From positions 1 to 64,000 of the forward strand of contig NZ_JALBWV010000046.1 of NCBI RefSeq assembly GCF_022678645.1: a stretch of 64,000 nt of DNA, given 5' to 3'. This document shows, piece by piece, positions 43,941-52,366 of the stretch (position 1 is the first letter of the stretch; the number at the start of each line of letters is the position of its first letter). This DNA is from Saccharopolyspora soli. GTDB taxonomy: Bacteria > Actinomycetota > Actinomycetes > Mycobacteriales > Pseudonocardiaceae. Made by a program: the position numbers and the translations under genes. The notes below the pieces were generated by a model. It was not told the origin of the DNA. It searched no databases and saw only the letters and a list, made by a program, of their open reading frames with translations.

Positions 43941-46691
43941 TCAGGATTCCAGGGGGTGCGGGAGCCAGGCGATGCGGAGATCGGCGCGGCCGCCCCGATT
44001 GCGCCACAGATGTGCTTCACCCGCGTCGCGGGGCCGTTCGCCGCGGACGCCGACGCCGTTTTCGAAGCCCGGCGCATCCTTCAGGATCAGCTGGTAGGCG
44101 CTGGACTTGAACGTCGGGACGATGTTGTTCCTGTTCCGTTCGAGGTCGGCGTTGTAGGCGAGGACCAGGTGCAGGTCGATCTTGTCGTCATGCGGTAGGA
44201 GCTCGTCGAGGCCGCTCAACATCTTCAGGTCGGTGGAGAGCAGCAGGTCGAAGTCGTCCACCACCAGGAACACCTTCGGTCCTGTCCAGGACGTGGGTTT
44301 GCCGTCCGCGCCGGGCAGCCGTTTGCGCAAGGCCGCGACGAAGTCCTTGAGGTCGCGCCTCGTATCCTCTGGCGACCGGACGTAGGACAGGGTGTGGCTG
44401 TCCGGCAGCAGTGCGTGGTGGTGCTCGCGCCGGTAGTCGACCACCATCGCCATGGCTTCCTTCGCCGGATACGCGGCTGAGATCCCGCGCAGCGCGTTGC
44501 GGATCACCGTGCTCTTGCCGGATTCCCGGCCACCGACGATCAGCAGGTGGCGGTGGTGGTCGCTGTTCAAGTCGAGTACGACGGGTTCGCCGTGGCTGTC
44601 GATGCCGATGGGAATGGCGTTCGGCTCCGCCTCGGGGAGTTCGTCGTAGCTGACGAACTCCGGTGGGCGGCGGAGTTCGGGGAGTCGGTCGCCGGTCCAG
44701 GATTCGCTGATGCGCGCGACGAGTTCGCGGGTCCCGTCCGCGAGGTCATCGGGCAGCCCGCTTTCCAGGAAATCGAGGTAGTCGGGCAGCTTCTCGCCGA
44801 GCACCGGCAGGTTGATCGCGCAGTGTCGACCCGCGTGGACCCCGCGACCAGGCTTGTCGTCCGCTACGGCCTCGGCGCGTTCGGTGGAGATCAACGAGTC
44901 GCGCGGGTCCGCTAGGCGGAGTTCGATGCGTCCACCGATGAGTTCGCGCAGCTCGCGGGGGAGGTCGTCCCAGCGGTTGGCGGTGACGACCAAGTGGATG
45001 CCGTAAGCCAAGCCGCGGCGGGCGAGCCGCAGGACCCGGTCGGCGATTCCGGGGTGCTGGTGCACCTCCGGCCAACCGTCGATGACCAGGAAGTGGTCGG
45101 TGGCGACCTCGTCGAGATCTTCCCCTGCGCGGCGTTGGCGGAATTCGGCGATGGAGTCGATGCCGTGCTGGCCGAAGGATTTCTCCCGACGCAGCAGCAG
45201 TTCTTCCAGTTCCCGGATGGCCAGTGCCACGTAGTCGGGGTCGGGACTGCCGGTCACGATCCTGGTGTGCGGCAGGTCGCGCAGCGGAGCCAGCCCACCG
45301 CCGCCGAAGTCCAGGCAGTAGAAGCGAACTTCCGCAGGTGTGTGGGTCAACGCCAGGGCCAGCAGAGTTGTCTGCACCGCGGTGGTCTTCCCGCTGCGGG
45401 GTCGGCCCACGATCGTCATATTGCCGTCCGGCCCCGCGAAGTCCACCTGGAGCGGGTCGTGCCGGTGCTGGAAAGGGTTGTCGAGCATGCCGATGGGCAC
45501 CTTCAGGGGCTCGCCCTCGGCGTTGAAACCCCGCTGCCCGGTCACTTCCGGCGCTGACAGCGACACGTCGATTCCGGCGGGTGGTTCTCCCGGCAGCGGC
45601 AGGACGAGCTGGCGAGCCGGGGGTGCCTGACCCCGAATCCGGTCGGCGAACACCTGGGGGATCGTCGGGTGGTTTTCCCGCTGCGGCGTCCCTTGCGGCA
45701 GGTCGGTGCGGGCCGCGCGGAAGCGGATCGGGGAGTCCTGGAGCAGTTGGGCCAGGTACCCGTGGCCCGGCGAGTCCGGCAGGTCGCGGGCCCAGGGCTG
45801 ACCGATCAGCTTGACCGACTCCGATTCCGTGGTCCGCAGCGCGATGCGTGTCGCGATTCCGCCCGCCAGTTCCGAGATCTGTGCCGCGGTGTTGGCGGTG
45901 TACACGACCTTGATCCCCGAGTTGCGGGCGCGGGTCAGCTGGTCGATGGTCGTGGCGAATTCGGGCCGGTCGTGCAGCACGCCGGGCAGGTCGTCGATGG
46001 CGACCAGCAACATCGGCATCGGCTCGAAGTCGGATTCCGGTTGGATGCGCTGGTAGTCGGCGAAATTCGTGACCTCCGCGCGGTTGAACTGCTCGGCTTG
46101 CCAGGAGAGCGCGCCGATCAGTGCGTCGTCGAGCCGACTGCCGGTGAGATCGTTCGACAGCACGGGTTCGGCGAGCGCCGTGTGCGGGATCTGGTGGAGC
46201 GAGCGCCAAACCTGGTCGTGGTGCGCGCGGCTTAGGCAGATGAAGTTGACCGCGGTCGACGAGTGGGTTGCGGCGAGCCCGAACAGAATCGTGCGCAACA
46301 GCTCCGACTTCCCGGAACCGGCGGAGCCGAAGATGCCGACACCGTGGCCGGATTTCTTGAGGTCCAGGTGCACGGGGTTGCCGTGGTCGTCGACGCCGAT
46401 CGCGATCCGGTAGCGGTTGTCGATGCTGCGCTGCTGCCAGGCTTGATCGAGGTCGCAGTGCGCCGGGTCGCCGAAGCCGACCAGGTTGAACAGGTTGATC
46501 GGCTCGTCGGGACTCGGCGTGGGACGGACGATCTGCGTCGTGTCAGCACTCGGTGATACCGGCGCGGGCGGTCGCGGAGCGACCGGGGGAGGGGGCACCG
46601 GCGGCCTGCCCTGGGCTGGGCCGGGCGGCCGCACCGGGTACGGCGGTGCCATCGGACGGTTGGGTGGCTGGAACGGCGGCCCAGGTTGCAA
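43941..46691 (-). CDS. Orphan EccC-like triple FtsK/SpoIIIE ATPase
   Basis: A 916-aa protein. A proline-rich region of about 75 residues is followed by three FtsK/SpoIIIE domains with Walker A motifs GSAGSGKSE, GRPRSGKTT and GGRESGKST. The Walker B-like strands are VAIDDLP, LVIDGWP and LVVDDFD. No transmembrane helices are seen, so it resembles EccCb or the soluble part of EccC in type VII secretion. Start: a TTG at 46691 has AGGGGGAG six bases upstream; the frame is open 293 codons further without similarity. No EccB, EccD, EccE or WXG100 genes are in the window. Confidence 0.85.
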   Translation of the reverse strand: MQPGPPFQPPNRPMAPPYPVRPPGPAQGRPPVPPPPVAPRPPAPVSPSADTTQIVRPTPSPDEPINLFNLVGFGDPAHCDLDQAWQQRSIDNRYRIAIGVDDHGNPVHLDLKKSGHGVGIFGSAGSGKSELLRTILFGLAATHSSTAVNFICLSRAHHDQVWRSLHQIPHTALAEPVLSNDLTGSRLDDALIGALSWQAEQFNRAEVTNFADYQRIQPESDFEPMPMLLVAIDDLPGVLHDRPEFATTIDQLTRARNSGIKVVYTANTAAQISELAGGIATRIALRTTESESVKLIGQPWARDLPDSPGHGYLAQLLQDSPIRFRAARTDLPQGTPQRENHPTIPQVFADRIRGQAPPARQLVLPLPGEPPAGIDVSLSAPEVTGQRGFNAEGEPLKVPIGMLDNPFQHRHDPLQVDFAGPDGNMTIVGRPRSGKTTAVQTTLLALALTHTPAEVRFYCLDFGGGGLAPLRDLPHTRIVTGSPDPDYVALAIRELEELLLRREKSFGQHGIDSIAEFRQRRAGEDLDEVATDHFLVIDGWPEVHQHPGIADRVLRLARRGLAYGIHLVVTANRWDDLPRELRELIGGRIELRLADPRDSLISTERAEAVADDKPGRGVHAGRHCAINLPVLGEKLPDYLDFLESGLPDDLADGTRELVARISESWTGDRLPELRRPPEFVSYDELPEAEPNAIPIGIDSHGEPVVLDLNSDHHRHLLIVGGRESGKSTVIRNALRGISAAYPAKEAMAMVVDYRREHHHALLPDSHTLSYVRSPEDTRRDLKDFVAALRKRLPGADGKPTSWTGPKVFLVVDDFDLLLSTDLKMLSGLDELLPHDDKIDLHLVLAYNADLERNRNNIVPTFKSSAYQLILKDAPGFENGVGVRGERPRDAGEAHLWRNRGGRADLRIAWLPHPLES

Positions 46692-46918
46692 CGGAAACTC
46701 CCCCTGTCGATCAGCTGCGGTTGGCACCGTAGCTGATCGGGGTGGCGGAGCCGCTGCGCTGTTCGCGGATTCCTTGTCAGTACCCGTGATTACGCTGGCC
46801 GCTGGGTCGGAACTGGGGGTGCGGCCGGTCGGCGCGTGGGGAGGGGAGACGCACCGACCGGCCGCGCGGCTCGATGCCACAGGTCGGGGGCACCGGCACC
46901 GAGCCAGGATTCGGATGG

Positions 46919-47149
46919 CTAGCGCCGAGGGGTGTCCGATGTGGAGTGTTCGGCGGGTTCGCGGCGGCGGTGGCGGCCGACGCGTTCTCGTCGTTGTCGT
47001 TCGGCTTCCACGTGGGCGATGAGTTGCCAGACCGTGAGGGCTCCTTCGCCTGCTCCGGCGTGTTGGGGGCGATGCGGTTTCCACGTGACGATCAGGTAGA
47101 GGGCGAGGATCGCCGAGATGGTGCCGATTTCCGGGAGCATGTTCAGCAT
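46919..47149 (-). CDS. Small single-helix membrane protein
   Basis: A 76-aa protein with one N-terminal helix (about residues 5-24, PEIGTISAILALYLIVTW) and an Arg-rich tail. ATG 47149 has a GGGA site. It is third in the series zinc-binding protein, 62-aa protein, this gene, all upstream of the EccC-like gene. No family assignment. Confidence 0.55.
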   Translation of the reverse strand: MLNMLPEIGTISAILALYLIVTWKPHRPQHAGAGEGALTVWQLIAHVEAERQRRERVGRHRRREPAEHSTSDTPRR

Positions 47150-47161
47150 TTCGGGGTCCCT

Positions 47162-47350
47162 TCAGGCGCTGAGGCGCGCATCGTCGGTCGCGGTTTCGCG
47201 CAGCAGTTGAGCCATCTCGTCGAGGGCGAGAGCGGCGGTGCTGAGGTCGTCGGTGTCGAGGTGACCTGCGCCGACCTGGAAAGCCAGGTCGTCCAACATC
47301 CATTGGGTGCGCCGGAGCAGGACGGCGAGTCCTTTGGTGTGCTGAGTCAT
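47162..47350 (-). CDS. Small helical protein
   Basis: A 62-aa protein, predicted mostly helical (LDDLAFQVGAGHLDTDDLSTAALALDEMAQLLRETA). Its ATG (47350) overlaps the stop of the upstream zinc-binding gene as ATGA. It ends 13 bases before the next gene. The function is unknown. Confidence 0.6.
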   Translation of the reverse strand: MTQHTKGLAVLLRRTQWMLDDLAFQVGAGHLDTDDLSTAALALDEMAQLLRETATDDARLSA

Positions 47351-47562
47351 CGCGGCACCGCATCGGCCAGCCGCCGAGCCTCGTCGTTGCAGTCCGGGCA
47401 GGTGCTCCAAAGCCACGCCAACACGGAGTTGTCGGCGGTGACCTGCTGCCCGCACAAGGTCCGAACCCCGATCCCGCTCGGATAGCAGAAAGCCGAGTCC
47501 GGATGTGGATCAAGACTCGCATGCCGAGCCCCACCAGCCGGAACCCAATGAAACGGATACAC
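47347..47562 (-). CDS. Small putative zinc-binding protein
   Basis: A 71-aa protein beginning MYPFHWVPAGGARHA, with a cysteine pair CPDC and further Cys at FCYP and TLCGQ, plus several His; a small zinc-binding fold is likely. This protein type is common in Pseudonocardiaceae next to XRE/DUF397 genes. It is divergent from the XRE regulator and coupled by ATGA to the next gene. Confidence 0.7.
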   Translation of the reverse strand: MYPFHWVPAGGARHASLDPHPDSAFCYPSGIGVRTLCGQQVTADNSVLAWLWSTCPDCNDEARRLADAVPR

Positions 47563-47620
47563 GCCACCACCCCAGATCCTTGGTCGCTGACTCAGTGATC
47601 GATCTTCTTTGAAAGATATA

Positions 47621-47636
47621 GGGTGTAATTACTCCC
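47621..47636. promoter_or_regulatory. Palindromic operator-like site GGGTGTAATTACTCCC
   Basis: GGG and CCC flank GTAATTAC, a perfect palindrome apart from two central-outer T positions. It lies between the divergent zinc-binding and XRE genes, 57 bases before the XRE start. It is a probable binding site of the XRE regulator. Confidence 0.55.
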
Positions 47637-47651
47637 AACCATCCCTTGATC

Positions 47652-47667
47652 GGGTGTAAGTGCTCCT
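47652..47667. promoter_or_regulatory. Second, degenerate operator-like site
   Basis: GGGTGTAAGTGCTCCT repeats the first site with the left half intact. It is 31 bases (about three helical turns) downstream of the first and 26 bases before the XRE start. Confidence 0.5.
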
Positions 47668-47693
47668 TGATCGCACAGCGCTAGGCTCCTGAC

Positions 47694-48542
47694 ATGCCGA
47701 CGACCCCAACACGGCGCAAGAGACGGCTTGGCCAACTACTGGCCCGCCTTCGGAGCGAAGCCGACAAGACTCTCGGCGACGCCAGCAAGCTCTTGCGCGT
47801 CAGCGAGCCGACCGTGAGCCGATACGAAACCGGCTACGTTCGCCCTGGTTGGGCAGCAATGCAGGCATTGCTCGCGCTCTACAACGCAACCGACGAGGAG
47901 CGTTCCGAAGCGGCACTGCTTTGGGAAGACGCAGGTGAGCGAGCCACTCGGATCGTCACACCAACAGGTTCGCCCAAGGCGTTCCGAGCTTTCCTGCGCG
48001 CAGAAGCGGAAGCCGACACCGCCCGTGTCCTCGGTCCACTCGTCATCCCTGGGCTTTTGCAGACACATGCGTATGCAAGGGCGATCAATGCAGGTGGTCA
48101 CCAGTTCCATTCAGCCAGCCCTGAGAGGTACGTGAACGCTCGCCTCAGTCGACAGGCGAGACTGAGCGGACCGGCCCCACTTCGTCTGCACGCGTTGATC
48201 GACGAGTCAGTGATCCACCGCGTGGTCGGTGGACCCGACGTAATGATCGAGCAGTTGCAGCACTTGATCACCAGCGCTGCGCGCGAGAACGTGACAGTTC
48301 AGATCATGCCCTTCGGCCTTGGCGCTTACGGCACCATGTCTGGCGGTTTCACGATCATCGGTTACGCCGATCCGGACGATTTGCCAGCCGTCTACCTGGA
48401 GTACGCCGCTGGTGGTGCCTGGGTAGAGAATGTGAATGATGTGCAGCATTTCTCCGGCATGTTCGACGAAATCGCCGCGTCAGCGTTGACACTCGGCGAA
48501 TCGACGGACTTGATCCGTTCTCAAGCGAAGGCGTTGGAATGA
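47694..48542 (+). CDS. XRE-family regulator paired with DUF397
   Basis: A 282-aa protein with an N-terminal XRE helix-turn-helix (about residues 10-65, LGDASKLLRVSEPTVSRYETGY) and a C-terminal DUF5753-like ligand/partner domain. Such pairs (AbaA-like, WhiJ-like) control development or secondary metabolism in actinomycetes. ATGA overlap with the DUF397 gene. It is divergent from a small zinc-binding protein gene across the two operator-like sites. Confidence 0.9.
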   Translation: MPTTPTRRKRRLGQLLARLRSEADKTLGDASKLLRVSEPTVSRYETGYVRPGWAAMQALLALYNATDEERSEAALLWEDAGERATRIVTPTGSPKAFRAFLRAEAEADTARVLGPLVIPGLLQTHAYARAINAGGHQFHSASPERYVNARLSRQARLSGPAPLRLHALIDESVIHRVVGGPDVMIEQLQHLITSAARENVTVQIMPFGLGAYGTMSGGFTIIGYADPDDLPAVYLEYAAGGAWVENVNDVQHFSGMFDEIAASALTLGESTDLIRSQAKALE

Positions 48543-48730
48543 GCAACCTGAACTGGCGAAAGAGCAGCCACAGCGGAAGTGGCGCGAACGAGTGCGTCGA
48601 GTTGGCTGTTGGCCTGACCACGACGTACATCCGTGACACCAAGGACCGCGACGGCGGCACGTTATGCGTGAGCCGATCGTCTTGGACCAGCTTCCTCACC
48701 AGCGTCAAGGCTGGGCAGCTGGGTCGCTGA
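48539..48730 (+). CDS. DUF397-domain protein
   Basis: A 63-aa DUF397 protein: LNWRKSSHSGSGANECVELAVG and the C-terminal LCVSRSSWTSFL are the family signature. It is the usual partner of XRE regulators, probably an antagonist (antitoxin-like) of the upstream regulator. It is coupled by ATGA. A family B repeat starts two bases after its stop. Confidence 0.88.
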   Translation: MSNLNWRKSSHSGSGANECVELAVGLTTTYIRDTKDRDGGTLCVSRSSWTSFLTSVKAGQLGR

Positions 48731-48732
48731 TG

Positions 48733-48780
48733 GGTCGTGAGTGATTATGGTCGCTATAGCGGCCATATCCACTCACGACC
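48733..48780. repeat. Dispersed stem-loop repeat, family B, copy 1
   Basis: GGTCGTGAGTG (48733-48743) and its complement (48770-48780) form the outer stem. An inner stem ATGGTCGC/GCGGCCAT surrounds TATA. The right arm supplies the stop codon of the convergent DeoR gene. Confidence 0.85.
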
Positions 48781-49564
48781 GCACCGGGACGACTCGGACT
48801 TCGGTGCCGAGGTCGCGGATCGCGGCTAGTTCGTGCTCCGGGGTGGCTTCGTCGGTGATGACCAGGTCGTACGCTCGGACATCGCCGTAGGAGAACGTCG
48901 CCGTTTTGCCGAACTTCGAGTGGTCGACCAGCAGCACGTTGCGCTCCGTGGACTCCAGGATTCCTTCCTTGACGTCCGCGTAGTCCTGGATCGGGTGGAA
49001 CAGCCGACCGTTTGCGATCGCCGTCGCGGACGTGAACGAGATGTCCACTCGCAGTCGGGACAGCGCGCGCAGCACGTCCGGGCCGGTGCACGAGTCGAAC
49101 TCACTGCGGTAGCGGCCACCGAGCAGCACCACCTCGCGCCCCGCCCCGGAGAGGATCTGCGCGACGCTGACCGAATTTGTGACCAGCGTCAGCTCCTCGA
49201 TCTCGGAAACCTCCCTGGCCAGCGGGAAAATCGTGCTGGAGTCGTCGAGGAGCACCGTCGTGCCGGGGCGGACCGCCCGTGCTGCGGCACTGGCCAGCGC
49301 CGCCTTCTCAGCGACATGCAGCCCGATGCGGAAGCGGGTCGCGGTCTCCACCGTCAGCGACGGGTACGACTCGACCCGGCCGCGCAGCTTGCGCAGCAGC
49401 CGACGCTCCGCGAGTTCGTCGAGATCGCGGTGCATGGTCATCAGGCTGACCTCGAACCGCTCCGCGAGTTCGTCGATGCGGGCCCCGCCATGCTCGATGA
49501 CGTGCCGCAACACCTCGCGCCTGCGCTGCTCGACCACCGCATCCGACGGCCGCACGCTGCCCAT
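48773..49564 (-). CDS. DeoR-family regulator of the polyol operon
   Basis: A 263-aa protein with an N-terminal DeoR helix-turn-helix (about residues 12-65, IDELAERFEVSLMTMHRDLDEL) and a sugar-phosphate-isomerase-like effector domain (DDSSTIFPLARE, LVTNSVSVAQ). It is the last gene of the ABC transporter/dehydrogenase operon, two bases after the dehydrogenase stop, and presumably represses that operon until a sugar phosphate appears. Its stop codon lies inside a family B repeat. Confidence 0.92.
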   Translation of the reverse strand: MGSVRPSDAVVEQRRREVLRHVIEHGGARIDELAERFEVSLMTMHRDLDELAERRLLRKLRGRVESYPSLTVETATRFRIGLHVAEKAALASAAARAVRPGTTVLLDDSSTIFPLAREVSEIEELTLVTNSVSVAQILSGAGREVVLLGGRYRSEFDSCTGPDVLRALSRLRVDISFTSATAIANGRLFHPIQDYADVKEGILESTERNVLLVDHSKFGKTATFSYGDVRAYDLVITDEATPEHELAAIRDLGTEVRVVPVRS

Positions 49565-49566
49565 CG

Positions 49567-50595
49567 CTACTCCTGCGGGCGGACGACGGCTTTCACCGTC
49601 GTTTCATCGCGTTTGGCGGCGGTGAGCGCCTGCTCGACCTCGGCGAGCCCGAAGCGGTGCGTGACCAGCCGGTCCAGGTCGACCGACCCAGCCGCGGCGA
49701 GCGCGATGGCCGTCGGCCACGTGTTGGCGTACCGGAAAGTTCCCGTCACCTCGATCTCGAAGTTCTGCACGTGGGACAGCGGCAGCGCTAGTTCGTCGCC
49801 GCCCATGCCGATCAGCACCACCCGTCCAGCGCGGGTCACCGTGCGGATCGCTTCGACCGCGGCGGTCGGCACGCCCGAACACTCCAGCAGCACGTCGGGT
49901 TCATACCCGGACTCGGCCAGCGAGGTGTTCCGCACGTCGATGGTCCCGGTGGCGGCCAGGTCAGCGGCCAGCGACAGGCGCCTCGCGTTGACGTCGGTGA
50001 CCACGACCTCGGTCGCACCGAAGGCCCGCGCGGTCTGCGCGGCGACCAGGCCGATCGGACCAGCTCCGGTGATGAGCACTCGGGACCCCGGACCGACCCG
50101 GCCCTTGCGGCAGGCCCACACCCCGACCGAGAGCGGTTCGAGCAGTCCCGCCGCGTCTTCGGAGATGGTGTCGGGCACCGGGTAAGCGAATTCTTCGTGC
50201 ACCGCCACGTATTCGCAGAACGCGCCGTCGATCGGCGGGGTCGCGAAGAACCGCATGTCCGGGCACAGGTTGTACCGGCCGCTGCGGCATTGCGGGCAAA
50301 CGAAGCACGGCACGCCCGGCTCGATGGCGACCCGCTGGCCGGGGGTGTGCCGGGAGGCCTCCGCGCCACAGGCCACCACGACCCCACCGGCTTCGTGCCC
50401 GAGGATCAGCGGCTGCTCCACCACGAACGAACCGATGCGGCCCTCCTCGTAGTAGTGCGCGTCCGAGCCGCAGGTGCCGACCGAGGTGACCTGGACCAGC
50501 ACCTCGCGCCGTCCCGGCTCGGGCACCGGACGTTCCGCCAGCACGATGTCGTGGATGCCGCGCAGCACCGATGCGCGCATGGTCGTTGGGGTCAT
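49567..50595 (-). CDS. Zinc-dependent polyol/sorbitol dehydrogenase
   Basis: A 342-aa medium-chain dehydrogenase. The catalytic zinc region is TCGSDAHYYEEGRIG and GHEAGG; the structural zinc site has four cysteines (CFVCPQCRSGRYNLC); the NAD-binding loop is GAGPIGL. The similarity is to sorbitol/xylitol dehydrogenases that oxidise a sugar alcohol to a ketose. Its start overlaps the upstream permease stop (ATGA). The position between permeases and DeoR supports polyol catabolism. Confidence 0.9.
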   Translation of the reverse strand: MTPTTMRASVLRGIHDIVLAERPVPEPGRREVLVQVTSVGTCGSDAHYYEEGRIGSFVVEQPLILGHEAGGVVVACGAEASRHTPGQRVAIEPGVPCFVCPQCRSGRYNLCPDMRFFATPPIDGAFCEYVAVHEEFAYPVPDTISEDAAGLLEPLSVGVWACRKGRVGPGSRVLITGAGPIGLVAAQTARAFGATEVVVTDVNARRLSLAADLAATGTIDVRNTSLAESGYEPDVLLECSGVPTAAVEAIRTVTRAGRVVLIGMGGDELALPLSHVQNFEIEVTGTFRYANTWPTAIALAAAGSVDLDRLVTHRFGLAEVEQALTAAKRDETTVKAVVRPQE

Positions 50596-51449
50596 TCGCC
50601 AGTCACCGCTCCCAAGGTCAAGCCGGTGACCAGCCACCGGCGGACGGCCAGGCCCGCGAGGATCATCGGGACCACTACGAAGGTGCCGATCGCGGTCAGC
50701 TGGCCCCAGTCGATACCGGCCTGGGTGACCAGCTGGTTCGCCGCGATCGGCAAGGTCTGCGAGTTCGGGCCGCTGAACACCAGCGCGAAGGCGTAGTCGT
50801 TCCAGGCGAACACCAGGCACAGCACGAAAGTGGTGACCAGGCCCGACTTGGTCAGCGGCAGCACGACGTGCCAGAACGCCTGCCACCGGGTGCAGCCCTC
50901 GACCTGCGCCGATTCCTCCAGCGACGGCGGGAGTTCGGCGAAGAACGCGCTCATCAGCCAGATCGCGAACGGCAGGTCGAAGGTCAGATACGCCAGCACC
51001 AGACCTGGGATCGAGTCGATCAGGCCCAGTTCGCGGAACATCAGGAACAGCGGCAGCACGACCGCGGCGATCGGCGCCATCCGGGTCGAGATGATCCAGA
51101 ACGACAGGTGCTTCTTGCCGCGCATCCGGGTGCGGGCCAGGCCGTAACCGGCGGGTGCGCCCAGCGCGACCGCCAGCACGGCGGAGATACCGGCCGCCAG
51201 GACGCTGTGCACGATGTAGGGCGTCAGGTTGTTCGCGCCGGTGAACAGGTTCCGGTAGTTGTCCAGCGTCGGGTTGAACAACACCTGCGGCGTTGCCGCC
51301 GTGACGTCGGCAGTGGATTTGAACGAGGACAGCACCATCCACGCCAGCGGCACGAGTGTCCACAGCAGACCGACGCCGAGCACCAACCACACGCTCAGCC
51401 GCAACCGCCGACTGCCGCGCTCCAGCGGGCTGACCGGCCACGCGCTCAT
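50592..51449 (-). CDS. ABC sugar/polyol permease (second subunit)
   Basis: A 285-aa carbohydrate-transport permease with about six helices and the EAA motif (ESAQVEGCTRWQAFWHVVLP) facing the ATPase. It resembles the MalG type. It is coupled by ATGA to the genes on either side. An ATP-binding subunit gene is not in this operon. Confidence 0.93.
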   Translation of the reverse strand: MSAWPVSPLERGSRRLRLSVWLVLGVGLLWTLVPLAWMVLSSFKSTADVTAATPQVLFNPTLDNYRNLFTGANNLTPYIVHSVLAAGISAVLAVALGAPAGYGLARTRMRGKKHLSFWIISTRMAPIAAVVLPLFLMFRELGLIDSIPGLVLAYLTFDLPFAIWLMSAFFAELPPSLEESAQVEGCTRWQAFWHVVLPLTKSGLVTTFVLCLVFAWNDYAFALVFSGPNSQTLPIAANQLVTQAGIDWGQLTAIGTFVVVPMILAGLAVRRWLVTGLTLGAVTGE

Positions 51450-52366
51450 CTGGTCAATCCCTTCTTGTCCAGCATCCGCACGAAAGCGCGGGCGATGACG
51501 ATGGAGGCGGCGAGCATCACCAGGCCGATGGCGGCCGCGTAACCGAGGTCGAAGAACCGGAACGCGGTCTCGTACAGCCGGACCGGCACGATCTTCGTAG
51601 CATCCGCCGGACCGCCGTTGGTGGTGACCCAGATGATGTCGAAGTAGCGAATCGCGTCCATCGACCGGATCAGCAGCGCCACCAGCAGCACGTTCGAGAT
51701 CGACGGCAACACGATGTGCCGCAAGCTCTGCCAGCCGCTGGCACCGTCCAGCGCCGCTGCCTCGCGCAGGCTCAGCGGCACCGAGGACAGTCCGGCGAGC
51801 GCGATCAGTGCGATGAGCGGCGTCCACTCCCACACGTCCATCAGCACCACCGCGGCGAACGCGGAGCTCTTGTCGCCGAGGATGTCACCGTGGTAGCCGA
51901 GCTGGCCCAATACCCAGGCGTACAGGCCGAATGTCGAGTCGGTGAGGAACCGGCCCAGCAGCCCGACGATCGCCGGAGCCACGAACATCGGCAGCAGGAA
52001 CAGGCTCAGCACCGCGTTGCGACCCCGCAGCAGCCGCCACATGCACAGCGCGAACACCAGGCCCAGCAGCATTTCCAGGCCGAGCGTCAGGGCGAAGAAA
52101 AGCCCGGTGCGCAACCAGTTCCAGCCCAGGTCGGGGTCGGTGAACAGGCGCGCCCAGTTCTCCAGCCCGGCCCACTCCATCCGGACGCCGCCCAGCAGTC
52201 GGACGTGCGTGAAGCTCATCGCCACCATGGTCAGGAACGGCACGATGCTCAACGCCGCGAGCAGCGCGACACCGGGCGTGAGCAGCCGTCCTTCGAAACT
52301 GAGCCAGCGAGGTTTCGGCCGGGTCCGCGCCGTCTCCGCTGCGGGTTTCTCGATCGTCAGGCTCAT
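51446..52366 (-). CDS. ABC sugar/polyol permease (first subunit)
   Basis: A 306-aa MalF-type permease with a 35-residue cytoplasmic N-terminus, about six helices, and the EAA motif EAAALDGASGWQSLRHIVLP. It overlaps the solute-binding-protein stop by four bases (ATGA) and the second permease start by four bases. Confidence 0.93.
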   Translation of the reverse strand: MSLTIEKPAAETARTRPKPRWLSFEGRLLTPGVALLAALSIVPFLTMVAMSFTHVRLLGGVRMEWAGLENWARLFTDPDLGWNWLRTGLFFALTLGLEMLLGLVFALCMWRLLRGRNAVLSLFLLPMFVAPAIVGLLGRFLTDSTFGLYAWVLGQLGYHGDILGDKSSAFAAVVLMDVWEWTPLIALIALAGLSSVPLSLREAAALDGASGWQSLRHIVLPSISNVLLVALLIRSMDAIRYFDIIWVTTNGGPADATKIVPVRLYETAFRFFDLGYAAAIGLVMLAASIVIARAFVRMLDKKGLTR

